A DNA stretch of 5,260 nt. Source: an uncultured Oscillospiraceae bacterium (GTDB lineage: Bacteria; Bacillota; Clostridia; Oscillospirales; Oscillospiraceae). Position 1 is the stretch's first letter. Each line of letters begins with the position of its first letter. The stretch is taken from positions 1 to 5,260 of the forward strand of contig CAAFMK010000163.1 of assembly GCA_900763995.1 (NCBI GenBank), read 5' to 3'. Under the pieces are notes generated by a model, which had not been told where the DNA came from, made no database searches, and saw only the letters and a list, made by a program, of their open reading frames with translations. The position numbers were made by a program, and so were the translations under genes. Positions 1 through 5,260 of the stretch are shown one piece after another.

Positions 1-53
1 ACAGATTTGTAATAAGTCAATCCATATCTTATGGCTGCACAGGAGGTTTTTTC

Positions 54-686
54 ATGGCTTTTTCCCCTGACTTTTCCGCCCAGATCTGGGAGCCCTTTGC
101 ACAACACAGACCACCTGTGCTTTGTTCAGCCGGATACCTCATCTATTTACAGGGCACCCAGGCCACCTGCTTTTATTTTCTTAAGCATGGCCGAGTAAAA
201 AGCTTTATTCAGTCAAAAGATGGGGAGGAGCGGGTTTTAAATATCTACGGTACAGGGAGTCTGTTTGGTGAAGCTTCCTTTTTTGATGAGCTGCCCCGTG
301 TCTCCTCAGCTGTGGCCCTGACAGACTGCCAAATTGTGGCCATTGATCGTGATCTGGTCACACAGGAAATAAAAAAAAATCCTGAGCTGGCCCTTATGAT
401 GCTGAAATATCTTGCCAGAACGGTGCGACTGCTGTCTGACCAGGTGGATCAAATGGCCTTTCACCCCGCCCAGCAGAGGATCGCCCAGCATCTGCTGGCT
501 CTGGCCCCTGCGGGCGGTCAGATTCACAGCACACAGGAGGACATTGCAGCGACCATCTCAGTCAGTCGGGTGACAGTCAGCCGTATTCTGAATGGGTTTG
601 CACAGCATGGATGGGTGGAGCTTGGCTACCGCTCTATTGTGGTATGTAACCCAGATGCTCTGCAGCAAGAATGCTGTCCCATGTAA
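54..686 (+). CDS. Crp/Fnr-family transcriptional regulator
   Basis: This 210-residue protein has the two-domain layout and usual length of Crp/Fnr regulators. Residues about 20-105 form a cyclic-nucleotide-binding-type beta barrel, with the G-x-L-F-G-E turn around 68-73 and an arginine at 82. A long dimerisation helix follows at about 108-135. A C-terminal winged helix at about 157-200 carries the typical TQEDIAATISVSRVTVSRIL run (160-179), in which SVSRVTVSR is the recognition helix. The Arg-Ser pair that binds cAMP phosphate in E. coli CRP is not in its exact register (the sequence reads PRVSSA), so the effector cannot be named. There is no N-terminal Fnr-type four-cysteine cluster; cysteines are at 24, 39, 92, 198, 207 and 208, the last two adjacent near the C-terminus. 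The ATG start has AGGAGG at 41-46, 7 bases upstream. The family acts as DNA-binding dimers in the cytoplasm. Targets are unknown; the cell-wall gene pair 91 bases downstream on the same strand is a candidate by position only. Confidence 0.93.
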   Translation: MAFSPDFSAQIWEPFAQHRPPVLCSAGYLIYLQGTQATCFYFLKHGRVKSFIQSKDGEERVLNIYGTGSLFGEASFFDELPRVSSAVALTDCQIVAIDRDLVTQEIKKNPELALMMLKYLARTVRLLSDQVDQMAFHPAQQRIAQHLLALAPAGGQIHSTQEDIAATISVSRVTVSRILNGFAQHGWVELGYRSIVVCNPDALQQECCPM

Positions 687-720
687 AATAGCCCAGTATC
701 CCCATATTTTGTATCGTTTT

Positions 721-773
721 ATTGCACCTCCAAACCAATCCCCTCATAAGATGGGAAAAATAGGAGGTGCAAT
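721..773 (+). promoter_or_regulatory. RNA hairpin that would sequester the amidase ribosome binding site
   Basis: A perfect 11-bp inverted repeat pairs ATTGCACCTCC (721-731) with GGAGGTGCAAT (763-773) across a 31-base loop. The 3' arm contains nearly all of the AGGAGG Shine-Dalgarno (762-767) of the amidase that starts at 777. Inside the loop a short second helix can form between CCC (741-743) and GGG (753-755). If folded in the mRNA, the structure would hide the ribosome binding site. The 5' arm is also an anti-Shine-Dalgarno-like CACCTCC. The repeat is seen directly; a regulatory role is inference. A double-stranded DNA operator is an alternative reading. No U-tract follows, so it is not an intrinsic terminator. 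Confidence 0.55.
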
Positions 774-776
774 TTT

Positions 777-1517
777 ATGCCCATTATTTACTTGTCTCCC
801 TCCACCCAGGATTGGAATCAGTACATCAACGGTGGTACAGAGGAGTATTATATGAATCTCTTGGCAGACAAAATGGTTCCATATCTGGATGCTTCCGGCA
901 TTCGGTACGCTCGCAACACACCGGATATGACGGCGGCCTCATCTATCGTGGCTTCCAATGCCGGTGACTACGACCTTCACCTCGCCCTCCATTCCAACGC
1001 CGGCGGAGGCGCTCAGGCGGGCAAGGTACGGGGTACCATTGTCTTTTACTACCCTGGCAGTACAGAGGGCAAACGGGCCGCAGAGCTGGTTGCAGATGGA
1101 ATCAAAACCGTCTACCCCAACCCAAATCTGGTGCAGACACAGGGCACTACAACACTGGGAGAGGTGGCAAGGGTAAATGCCCCCTCCATTCTGGTGGAGC
1201 TTGCATTCCACGACAATCTGGAGGATGCCCTCTGGATCAAGTCCAATCTGGATGAGGTGGCAAGGGTCATCGTATTGGCTCTTACAGAGTTTTTCGACAT
1301 CCCCTTTTTTGAAACAGAGCATCGGCGACCGGGAGTGGTAGATGTGACCTGGGGAAACCTGAATATCCGTACCCGCCCTGATATGGATGCCCCAATTTTG
1401 GCACAGGCCCCAGATGGTGCCCCCCTTACCATCATAAACAGTGCGAATGGATGGTATCTGGTCAGCTACAATGGTGTGATCGGATATGTCAACAGTGACT
1501 ATGTCACTCTGGTCTGA
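777..1517 (+). CDS. N-acetylmuramoyl-L-alanine amidase (Amidase_3-like) with C-terminal SH3 domain
   Basis: The 246-residue product has an Amidase_3-like zinc amidase domain at about 2-175 and a bacterial SH3 domain at about 186-245 (NIRTRP at 196-201, GWYLV at 225-229, GYVNSDYV at 236-243). Amidase_3 enzymes cleave the bond between N-acetylmuramate and L-alanine in peptidoglycan. Visible family residues are an acidic pair E22-E23 where a zinc-ligand Glu is expected, H72 in LHSNAGGG, and E141 in LVELAFHDN, the expected catalytic Glu. The usual first zinc ligand, the His of D-P-G-H-G-G near the N-terminus, is absent: the equivalent segment reads LSPSTQDWN. A further His, H68, precedes H72 by four residues. 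No signal peptide or membrane segment is seen, which fits mother-cell enzymes such as CwlC or a coat-associated enzyme. AGGAGG (762-767) lies 9 bases before the ATG but inside an inverted repeat. The stop overlaps the next gene's Shine-Dalgarno, so the two genes are probably cotranscribed. A catalytically altered, binding-only protein is possible. Confidence 0.85.
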   Translation: MPIIYLSPSTQDWNQYINGGTEEYYMNLLADKMVPYLDASGIRYARNTPDMTAASSIVASNAGDYDLHLALHSNAGGGAQAGKVRGTIVFYYPGSTEGKRAAELVADGIKTVYPNPNLVQTQGTTTLGEVARVNAPSILVELAFHDNLEDALWIKSNLDEVARVIVLALTEFFDIPFFETEHRRPGVVDVTWGNLNIRTRPDMDAPILAQAPDGAPLTIINSANGWYLVSYNGVIGYVNSDYVTLV

Positions 1518-1531
1518 GGAGGTTGATGGAA

Positions 1532-2827
1532 ATGGATATTCATGTTGTAAGACCTGGTGATACCATGTATCAGCTTGCCCAGCAGTATGGGGTATCGATG
1601 GATCGGCTGATTCAGGATAACCAGCTCCCTGATCCCTCCCATCTGGTAGTAGGGCAGGCCATTGTGGTACGCTATCCCAAGCTGACCCACACTGTAAAAG
1701 CAGGCGATACTCTGTGGTCGATTGCACAGACCCACCACACCACAGTTGACCAGCTTTTACGCAACAACCCTGTGCTCCATGGGTACGACTATATTTTCCC
1801 CGGGCAGACCCTTGTGATAGAATTTGTGTCCCAGCCAACGGATACCCTCACTGTGAACGGATATGCCTACCCCTATCTCGATTCCAGGTCTGCCACTGCC
1901 ATGTTCCCCTATTTGTCCCAGCTCACCCCTTTTTCATACCGCTTTACAGAATCTGGCACTCTGATCCCACTTCGGGATGATACCTTGACAGACCTTGCCA
2001 AAAAAGCTGGCGTGGCCCCTATCTTCCACCTATCCTCTCTGGATGAGCAGGAGAACTTTTCCGGTGCTCTGGCCCACCAGCTGCTCACCAATGAACAGGC
2101 CCAGCAGTGTCTCATCAGTGCTATTTTGAAAGCTGTATCTCAAAAGGGATACTTGGGTGTAGATGTGGACTTTGAATATGTCTACCCAGAGGACAGCGCC
2201 CGGTATGCACGATTCCTCACCCAGCTGCATCGGGCACTGGCACCCCAAAATATACCCTTATCTGTGGATCTGGCACCCAAAACCTCAGACCAGCAGCCTG
2301 GTCATTTTTATGAGGGCCATAACTATCGCCTTCTGTCGCAGGCCGTGGACTATGCCCTGCTTATGACCTACGGCTGGGGATATCCAGGCGGCCCACCCAT
2401 GTCCATTGCTCCCCTGCCTCAGGTACGCAAGGTGTTGGAATATGCCCTGACCTATTTTACCTCTGACCGTCTGTATCTGGGTATCCCAACCTATGGTCTC
2501 AACTGGGCACTGCCCTACCAGCCCAATAAACAGACCCCCTCATTGGATCATGTTCAGGCTGTCCAGCTGGCCTGGGATCGCCATGCAGCCATACGATATG
2601 ACCAGCAGGCGCAGGCCCCTTGGTTCCGCTATGTGGATGAAAAGGGTACTGAACATGAGGTATGGTTTGAGGATGTGAGGAGTATTCAGGCCAAATTGAA
2701 TCTGGCACAGGAATTTGGACTGTATGGCGTTGGATACTGGAATTTGAATCGCCCATTCCCTCAAAATTGGACTCTTTTAAATGGCACCACCAAAATCCGT
2801 GAAGAGACAGCTTCTGACCATTTATAA
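1532..2827 (+). CDS. LysM-GH18 glycoside hydrolase, SleL/YaaH-type spore cortex-lytic enzyme
   Basis: The product is 431 residues. Two LysM peptidoglycan-binding modules lie at about 4-46 (VVRPGDTMYQLAQ) and 53-98 (HTVKAGDTLWSIAQ), followed by a family 18 glycoside hydrolase barrel at about 106-418. The active-site strand reads GVDVDFEYV with E215 as the expected acid/base; the motif keeps the last two Asp and the Glu of DxxDxDxE, but its first Asp is Leu. LLMTYGWGYPGGPP (about 276-289) and GVGYWNL near the end are the other conserved barrel strands. LysM-LysM-GH18 enzymes without a signal peptide are typical of SleL/YaaH, N-acetylglucosaminidases that cut cortex fragments during spore germination. 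Two earlier in-frame starts exist: TTG 1523 directly abuts AGGAGG (1517-1522) and ATG 1526 is only 3 bases away. ATG 1532, at 9 bases, is the best start. The Shine-Dalgarno overlaps the amidase TGA (1515-1517), which suggests translational coupling. Family assignment is firm; the spore role is inferred. Confidence 0.92.
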   Translation: MDIHVVRPGDTMYQLAQQYGVSMDRLIQDNQLPDPSHLVVGQAIVVRYPKLTHTVKAGDTLWSIAQTHHTTVDQLLRNNPVLHGYDYIFPGQTLVIEFVSQPTDTLTVNGYAYPYLDSRSATAMFPYLSQLTPFSYRFTESGTLIPLRDDTLTDLAKKAGVAPIFHLSSLDEQENFSGALAHQLLTNEQAQQCLISAILKAVSQKGYLGVDVDFEYVYPEDSARYARFLTQLHRALAPQNIPLSVDLAPKTSDQQPGHFYEGHNYRLLSQAVDYALLMTYGWGYPGGPPMSIAPLPQVRKVLEYALTYFTSDRLYLGIPTYGLNWALPYQPNKQTPSLDHVQAVQLAWDRHAAIRYDQQAQAPWFRYVDEKGTEHEVWFEDVRSIQAKLNLAQEFGLYGVGYWNLNRPFPQNWTLLNGTTKIREETASDHL

Positions 2828-2832
2828 AAGGC

Positions 2833-2861
2833 TGGCTTTTCCTGGCGCTTTGTAGTACAAT
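2833..2861 (+). promoter_or_regulatory. Possible promoter for the thioesterase gene
   Basis: TACAAT at 2856-2861 matches the sigma-A -10 consensus at 5 of 6 bases. It would start transcription near 2868, leaving a leader of about 28 bases that includes the Shine-Dalgarno at 2881-2886. The best -35 at 17-base spacing is TGGCTT (2833-2838), which is poor. A second -10-like TATTAT at 2871-2876 would place the start on the Shine-Dalgarno itself and is less likely. Read-through from the upstream hydrolase gene is the alternative. Confidence 0.35.
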
Positions 2862-2895
2862 GGCAGCAGATATTATACAAAGGAGGACATTTTCT

Positions 2896-3288
2896 ATGTC
2901 TATTGCAGTTGGTGTGAAAGGCCGGGCCGACTCCCTGGTTAATGATGGGAATACAGCACAGGCCGCCTGTTCTGGTGCCCTGCCCGTTTTTGGAACCCCT
3001 TTCATGTGTGCCCTTATGGAGGAGGCCGCCTGGAAGTCCATTGCCCCCTATCTGGAAGCTGGTCAGAGCACAGTAGGAACCAAGCTGGATATTTCTCACG
3101 ACTCTGCCACACCAGTTGGTATGAAGGTGTGGGCAGAAAGCGAAGTCGTAGAGGTAGATGGAAAACGCCTTGTTTTAAAAGTAGCAGCCTATGATGAGAA
3201 GGGGCTGATTGGCCAAGGTACCCATGAGCGCTTTATCATTCAGGATGAGCGTTTTCTGGCAAAAACAGCTGGCAAACTGAAAACGTAA
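2896..3288 (+). CDS. FlK-like hotdog-fold acyl-CoA thioesterase
   Basis: This 130-residue protein fits the single hotdog domain of the fluoroacetyl-CoA thioesterase (FlK)-like family. The segment GTPFMCALMEEAAW (33-46) carries T34 and E42, and LDISH (64-68) carries H68. The spacing of these residues (8 and 26) equals that of the FlK catalytic residues T42, E50 and H76 as I recall them. The tail KGLIGQGTHERFII (102-115) is the usual last strand, where such proteins often have G-x-G-x-H-x-R. Members hydrolyse acyl-CoA thioesters in the cytoplasm as dimers. Most relatives in non-fluoroacetate organisms are uncharacterised, so the substrate is unknown. AGGAGG at 2881-2886 lies 9 bases before the ATG. 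An in-frame ATG at 2860 would add 12 residues but would place this Shine-Dalgarno inside the gene, so it was not used. The gene faces upp tail to tail. Confidence 0.88.
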   Translation: MSIAVGVKGRADSLVNDGNTAQAACSGALPVFGTPFMCALMEEAAWKSIAPYLEAGQSTVGTKLDISHDSATPVGMKVWAESEVVEVDGKRLVLKVAAYDEKGLIGQGTHERFIIQDERFLAKTAGKLKT

Positions 3289-3325
3289 TCCTATTTTACC
3301 CTCTGCATTTGCTCTAAAACACAAA

Positions 3326-3380
3326 AAAGGGCGTCCACTTCCCTGTTCCGTTCTGGAATCCGGGAAATTGGATGCCCTTT
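3326..3380 (-). terminator. Intrinsic terminator of the tsaE-tsaB-upp operon, possibly bidirectional
   Basis: AAAGGGCGTCCA (3326-3337) pairs with TGGATGCCCTTT (3369-3380) in 12 pairs, one of them a G-T/G-U wobble. Within the loop TTCCC (3339-3343) pairs with GGGAA (3362-3366), and TTCC (3346-3349) with GGAA (3355-3358) around a 5-base loop, giving one long stacked hairpin. Read on the minus strand it starts 8 bases after the upp stop codon and ends in CCCTTTTTTGTGTTTT, a strong U-tract. On the plus strand the tail after the stem is CTATCT, so termination of the thioesterase transcript is less certain. Confidence 0.85.
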
Positions 3381-3388
3381 CTATCTAA

Positions 3389-4024
3389 TTACTTTGTGCC
3401 GAAAATACGGTCTCCCGCATCTCCCAAACCGGGTACAATATAGGCGTGGTCATTGATCTTCTCATCCACAGCAGCTACATAAATATCTACATCGGGGTGG
3501 TCGTGACGAATCAGTGCGAGCCCTTCAGGTGCAGCCAGCACATTCATCAGCTTGATATGCTTGCATCCATACCCCTTCAGGAATGTGATGGCCGCAGAGG
3601 CGGAGCCTCCAGTGGCCAGCATGGGGTCAAGCACAATGACATCACGCTCTGCAATATCACTGGGCATTTTGCAATAGTACTCTACAGGACGATGGGTCTC
3701 AGGATCCCGATACAGACCAATATGGCCCACCTTTGCAGAGGGGATCAGGTTTAAGATCCCGTCCACCATGCCAAGGCCAGCGCGCAAAATGGGCACAATG
3801 GCCAGCTTCTTGCCAGCCAACTGCTTAAATGTGCCAGTGGCCACCGGTGTCTTGATCACCACATCCTCCAAAGGAAGATCCCGAGTGGCCTCATAGCAGG
3901 AGAGTGTGGCAATCTCGGAGACAATCTCACGAAACTCTTTTACTCCAGTCCGCTCATCACGCAAAATGGTCAGCTTGTGCTGCAGCAGTGGGTGATCTAA
4001 TACATGTACCTTCTCATCAAACAT
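3389..4024 (-). CDS. upp: Uracil phosphoribosyltransferase
   Basis: The enzyme converts uracil and PRPP to UMP and pyrophosphate in cytoplasmic pyrimidine salvage. With the ATG at 4024 the protein is 211 residues, close to the usual length of about 209. The start MFDEKVHVLDHPLLQHKLT matches the family N-terminus. Key sites are RAGLGMVDG (81-89), the PRPP-binding loop DPMLATGGSA (133-142) and the C-terminal uracil-binding segment YIVPGLGDAGDR (195-206), ending in FGTK. The start overlaps the tsaB stop by 8 bases (4017-4024). The only ribosome-binding signal is a purine run GAAGAAGGGAA about 8 bases upstream, so coupling to tsaB translation is likely. An in-frame ATG at 4045 would give 218 residues but has no Shine-Dalgarno and adds a non-family extension. 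The gene is last in the operon, just before the terminator at 3380-3326. Confidence 0.97.
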   Translation of the reverse strand: MFDEKVHVLDHPLLQHKLTILRDERTGVKEFREIVSEIATLSCYEATRDLPLEDVVIKTPVATGTFKQLAGKKLAIVPILRAGLGMVDGILNLIPSAKVGHIGLYRDPETHRPVEYYCKMPSDIAERDVIVLDPMLATGGSASAAITFLKGYGCKHIKLMNVLAAPEGLALIRHDHPDVDIYVAAVDEKINDHAYIVPGLGDAGDRIFGTK

Positions 4025-4754
4025 GGTTGTAATTCCCTTCTTCATTAGATTTTATCATTTGTTCCCGTTCCAACCGCTCTCGCTCTGCCTGAGAGATACG
4101 GTGATAGACAGGAACCAGATCTTTTCCCCGGATGAGTGCCTCTCTGGAGAACTGCTCTGCCGCCATAGCCACCCCCAATGCGCTCTGCATACGCAAGTGC
4201 TGGGGGGCCAGCTCCAGATCGGATACATCTTGGCAAAGTGTATTGTAACACAGATGCGCCCCATCTCCAACGACTATTTTTTGCCCCTGATATTCCTTCA
4301 GCTCCTGCCCCAACTCCTCCAGGGAAATCGCACGGTCTGGTGTCACCCTCTCCAGCTTTTTATCCCTTGCCCAGAACAGTGCGTTATAGACCTGCTTACG
4401 CCGTGCATCCATGGCACAGACAATCAGTTTGCCCTCCATGTGGGCCAGTGGCCAGGCCATCGACTCCAATGTGGAGCATGGGGCACAGTCCTTATCCTGG
4501 GTCCAGGCAAGTCCCTTTGCTGTGGATACTCCAATTCGTAACCCGGTAAAGGAGCCAGGCCCTACGGCCACCGCAATAACATCTACCTTTTCCAGCTGTT
4601 CCCCACAGTTTTCGAGCATTCCATTCACCATGGGAAGCAGGGTGCAGCTATGTGTCAGGGCACTATTTTGATATGACTGGGCCACCAGTGTCCCATCTCG
4701 ATACAGGGCGGCAGAACAAGCGGTGGCTGAGGACTCCAAGGCCAGAATATTCAT
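4017..4754 (-). CDS. tsaB: tRNA t6A biosynthesis protein TsaB
   Basis: TsaB (YeaZ) is the non-catalytic ASKHA-fold partner of TsaD in the complex that transfers threonylcarbamoyl to A37 of ANN-decoding tRNAs. The 245-residue length is typical. The N-terminal beta hairpin MNILALESSATACSAALY (1-18) and the hallmark GPGSFTGLRIGVSTAKGLA (65-83) identify it. DARRKQVY (116-123) and the late PVYHRISQAERER (215-227) also fit the family. The ATG overlaps the tsaE stop as ATGA (4751-4754), and GAGGGGG about 8 bases upstream serves as Shine-Dalgarno. In many Firmicutes tsaB is followed by rimI and tsaD; here upp follows directly, so those genes must lie elsewhere if present. Confidence 0.97.
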   Translation of the reverse strand: MNILALESSATACSAALYRDGTLVAQSYQNSALTHSCTLLPMVNGMLENCGEQLEKVDVIAVAVGPGSFTGLRIGVSTAKGLAWTQDKDCAPCSTLESMAWPLAHMEGKLIVCAMDARRKQVYNALFWARDKKLERVTPDRAISLEELGQELKEYQGQKIVVGDGAHLCYNTLCQDVSDLELAPQHLRMQSALGVAMAAEQFSREALIRGKDLVPVYHRISQAERERLEREQMIKSNEEGNYNHV

Positions 4755-5182
4755 AGCGCAACCCCCTCAATTGCAATCACACGCTGATCGTCATTCTCTC
4801 CCCGTCGAATATCCACCCGAATCACATCCATCTCCAGCCCATCCTCTATATTTTCGCTCCACTCCACAGCACATATACCACCTCTGGCCAGATAATCTTC
4901 CCAGCCAATATCAAACAGTTCCTCTGCCGAGCCCAGACGATACATATCAAAATGGAATAGAGGCAGCCTGCCACCCTCATACTCATTGACCACTGTAAAG
5001 GTGGGACTGGTGATCCGATCTGGGATCTCCAACCCACAGGCAACTCCACGGGTAAAGGCCGTCTTTCCAGCCCCAAGATCCCCTGTAAATGCAATCACAG
5101 CCCCAGCATTGAGTTGCTTGGCCAGACGCTTCCCAAGGGCCTCTGTCTCTGCTTCATTCCCTGTAATATATTGGACAGCCAA
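4751..5182 (-). CDS. tsaE: tRNA t6A biosynthesis ATPase TsaE
   Basis: TsaE (YjeE) is the small P-loop ATPase that works with TsaB and TsaD in t6A formation. With the start chosen here it has 143 residues, near the usual 140-160. Visible motifs are the Walker A loop GDLGAGKT (34-41), SPTFTVVNEY (59-68), HFDMYRL (77-83) and the acidic VEWSE (106-110), all in family order. Start choice: AGGAGG lies at 5195-5190. TTG at 5182 is 7 bases away, which is optimal, while the in-frame GTG at 5188 is only 1 base away and would need unusual initiation; using it would add two residues. The gene is first in an operon with tsaB (4-base overlap) and upp, behind a promoter at 5254-5226. Confidence 0.95.
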   Translation of the reverse strand: MAVQYITGNEAETEALGKRLAKQLNAGAVIAFTGDLGAGKTAFTRGVACGLEIPDRITSPTFTVVNEYEGGRLPLFHFDMYRLGSAEELFDIGWEDYLARGGICAVEWSENIEDGLEMDVIRVDIRRGENDDQRVIAIEGVAL

Positions 5183-5225
5183 TGCCACTCCTCCTGTTCA
5201 CAAAAAATTTTCATACTTGAGAAAG

Positions 5226-5254
5226 ATTATACCATGATACAGTTTGCGTTTCCA
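5226..5254 (-). promoter_or_regulatory. Sigma-A-type promoter of the tsaE-tsaB-upp operon
   Basis: On the minus strand a perfect -10 box TATAAT (5231-5226) is preceded by TGG, giving an extended -10. A -35 box TGGAAA (5254-5249, 4 of 6 consensus bases) lies exactly 17 bases upstream. Transcription would begin near 5219 and give a leader of about 37 bases to the tsaE TTG, with AGGAGG at 5195-5190. No operator or attenuator is visible in the leader, which suggests constitutive housekeeping expression. Confidence 0.75.
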
Positions 5255-5260
5255 CTAAAA

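Noticed and set aside
7..20. FNR-like dyad TTGTAATAAGTCAA before the regulator gene
   Set aside because: Only TTG...CAA and a central TA are symmetric; this is too weak to list as an operator, though it is mentioned as a possibility in a finding.
685..711. Possible sigma-E or sigma-K promoter before the amidase (CATATTTTG at 703-711)
   Set aside because: The -10-like match is partial and no convincing -35 lies at the right distance, so a sporulation promoter cannot be claimed from sequence alone.
939..1838. A 299-codon open frame on the minus strand
   Set aside because: It lies antisense across the amidase and hydrolase genes, has no Shine-Dalgarno, and its translation shows no family motif and an unnatural composition; the plus-strand genes explain the region.
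2826..2840. Short hairpin AAAAG-GCTGG-CTTTT after the hydrolase stop codon
   Set aside because: The stem has only 5 mostly A-T pairs and no U-tract beyond it, too weak for a terminator.
2499..3041. A 180-codon minus-strand open frame spanning the hydrolase and thioesterase genes
   Set aside because: It is antisense to two well-supported genes and has no recognisable domain or ribosome binding site.
4023..4541. A 172-codon plus-strand open frame opposite tsaB
   Set aside because: It is a shadow of tsaB, rich in Leu, Pro and Cys, with no motif.
1..5260. CRISPR arrays, tRNA or rRNA genes, insertion sequences, attachment sites
   Set aside because: I saw no repeated spaced units, tRNA-like cloverleaf, transposase motifs or flanking terminal repeats.

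Overview
The window looks like an ordinary chromosomal segment of an anaerobic, probably spore-forming low-to-mid GC Firmicute. Strong AGGAGG Shine-Dalgarno sites precede most genes, and a GH18/LysM enzyme of the spore cortex-lytic SleL/YaaH type is present. The style of the Amidase_3 protein recalls gut Clostridia of the Oscillospiraceae type. That assignment rests on protein style and is inference.

Plus strand, left to right: a Crp/Fnr-type regulator (54-686); a leaderless Amidase_3-like peptidoglycan amidase with a C-terminal SH3 domain (777-1517); a leaderless two-LysM plus GH18 hydrolase (1532-2827) whose Shine-Dalgarno overlaps the amidase stop codon; and a small hotdog thioesterase of the fluoroacetyl-CoA thioesterase (FlK) type (2896-3288). 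Minus strand, right to left: tsaE (5182-4751), tsaB (4754-4017) and upp (4024-3389). These three overlap end to end and sit behind a good sigma-A-type promoter at 5254-5226. The two gene sets converge on one long compound hairpin at 3326-3380, which is a strong terminator for the minus-strand operon.

The amidase and GH18 enzyme form a tightly coupled pair of cell-wall or spore-cortex hydrolases. Both lack signal peptides, which suits cytoplasmic synthesis in a sporulating mother cell followed by coat loading or release by lysis. An 11-bp perfect inverted repeat (721-731 / 763-773) would bury the amidase Shine-Dalgarno site and may control the pair. The minus-strand operon joins two parts of the tRNA t6A machinery (TsaE ATPase and TsaB) to the pyrimidine salvage enzyme uracil phosphoribosyltransferase.

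I found no CRISPR array, tRNA, rRNA, insertion sequence or clear unknown system. The points most worth a second look are the non-canonical zinc site of the amidase, the hairpin over its ribosome binding site, and the unusual partner gene (upp) in the t6A operon. There is no gene-free stretch over 300 bases.
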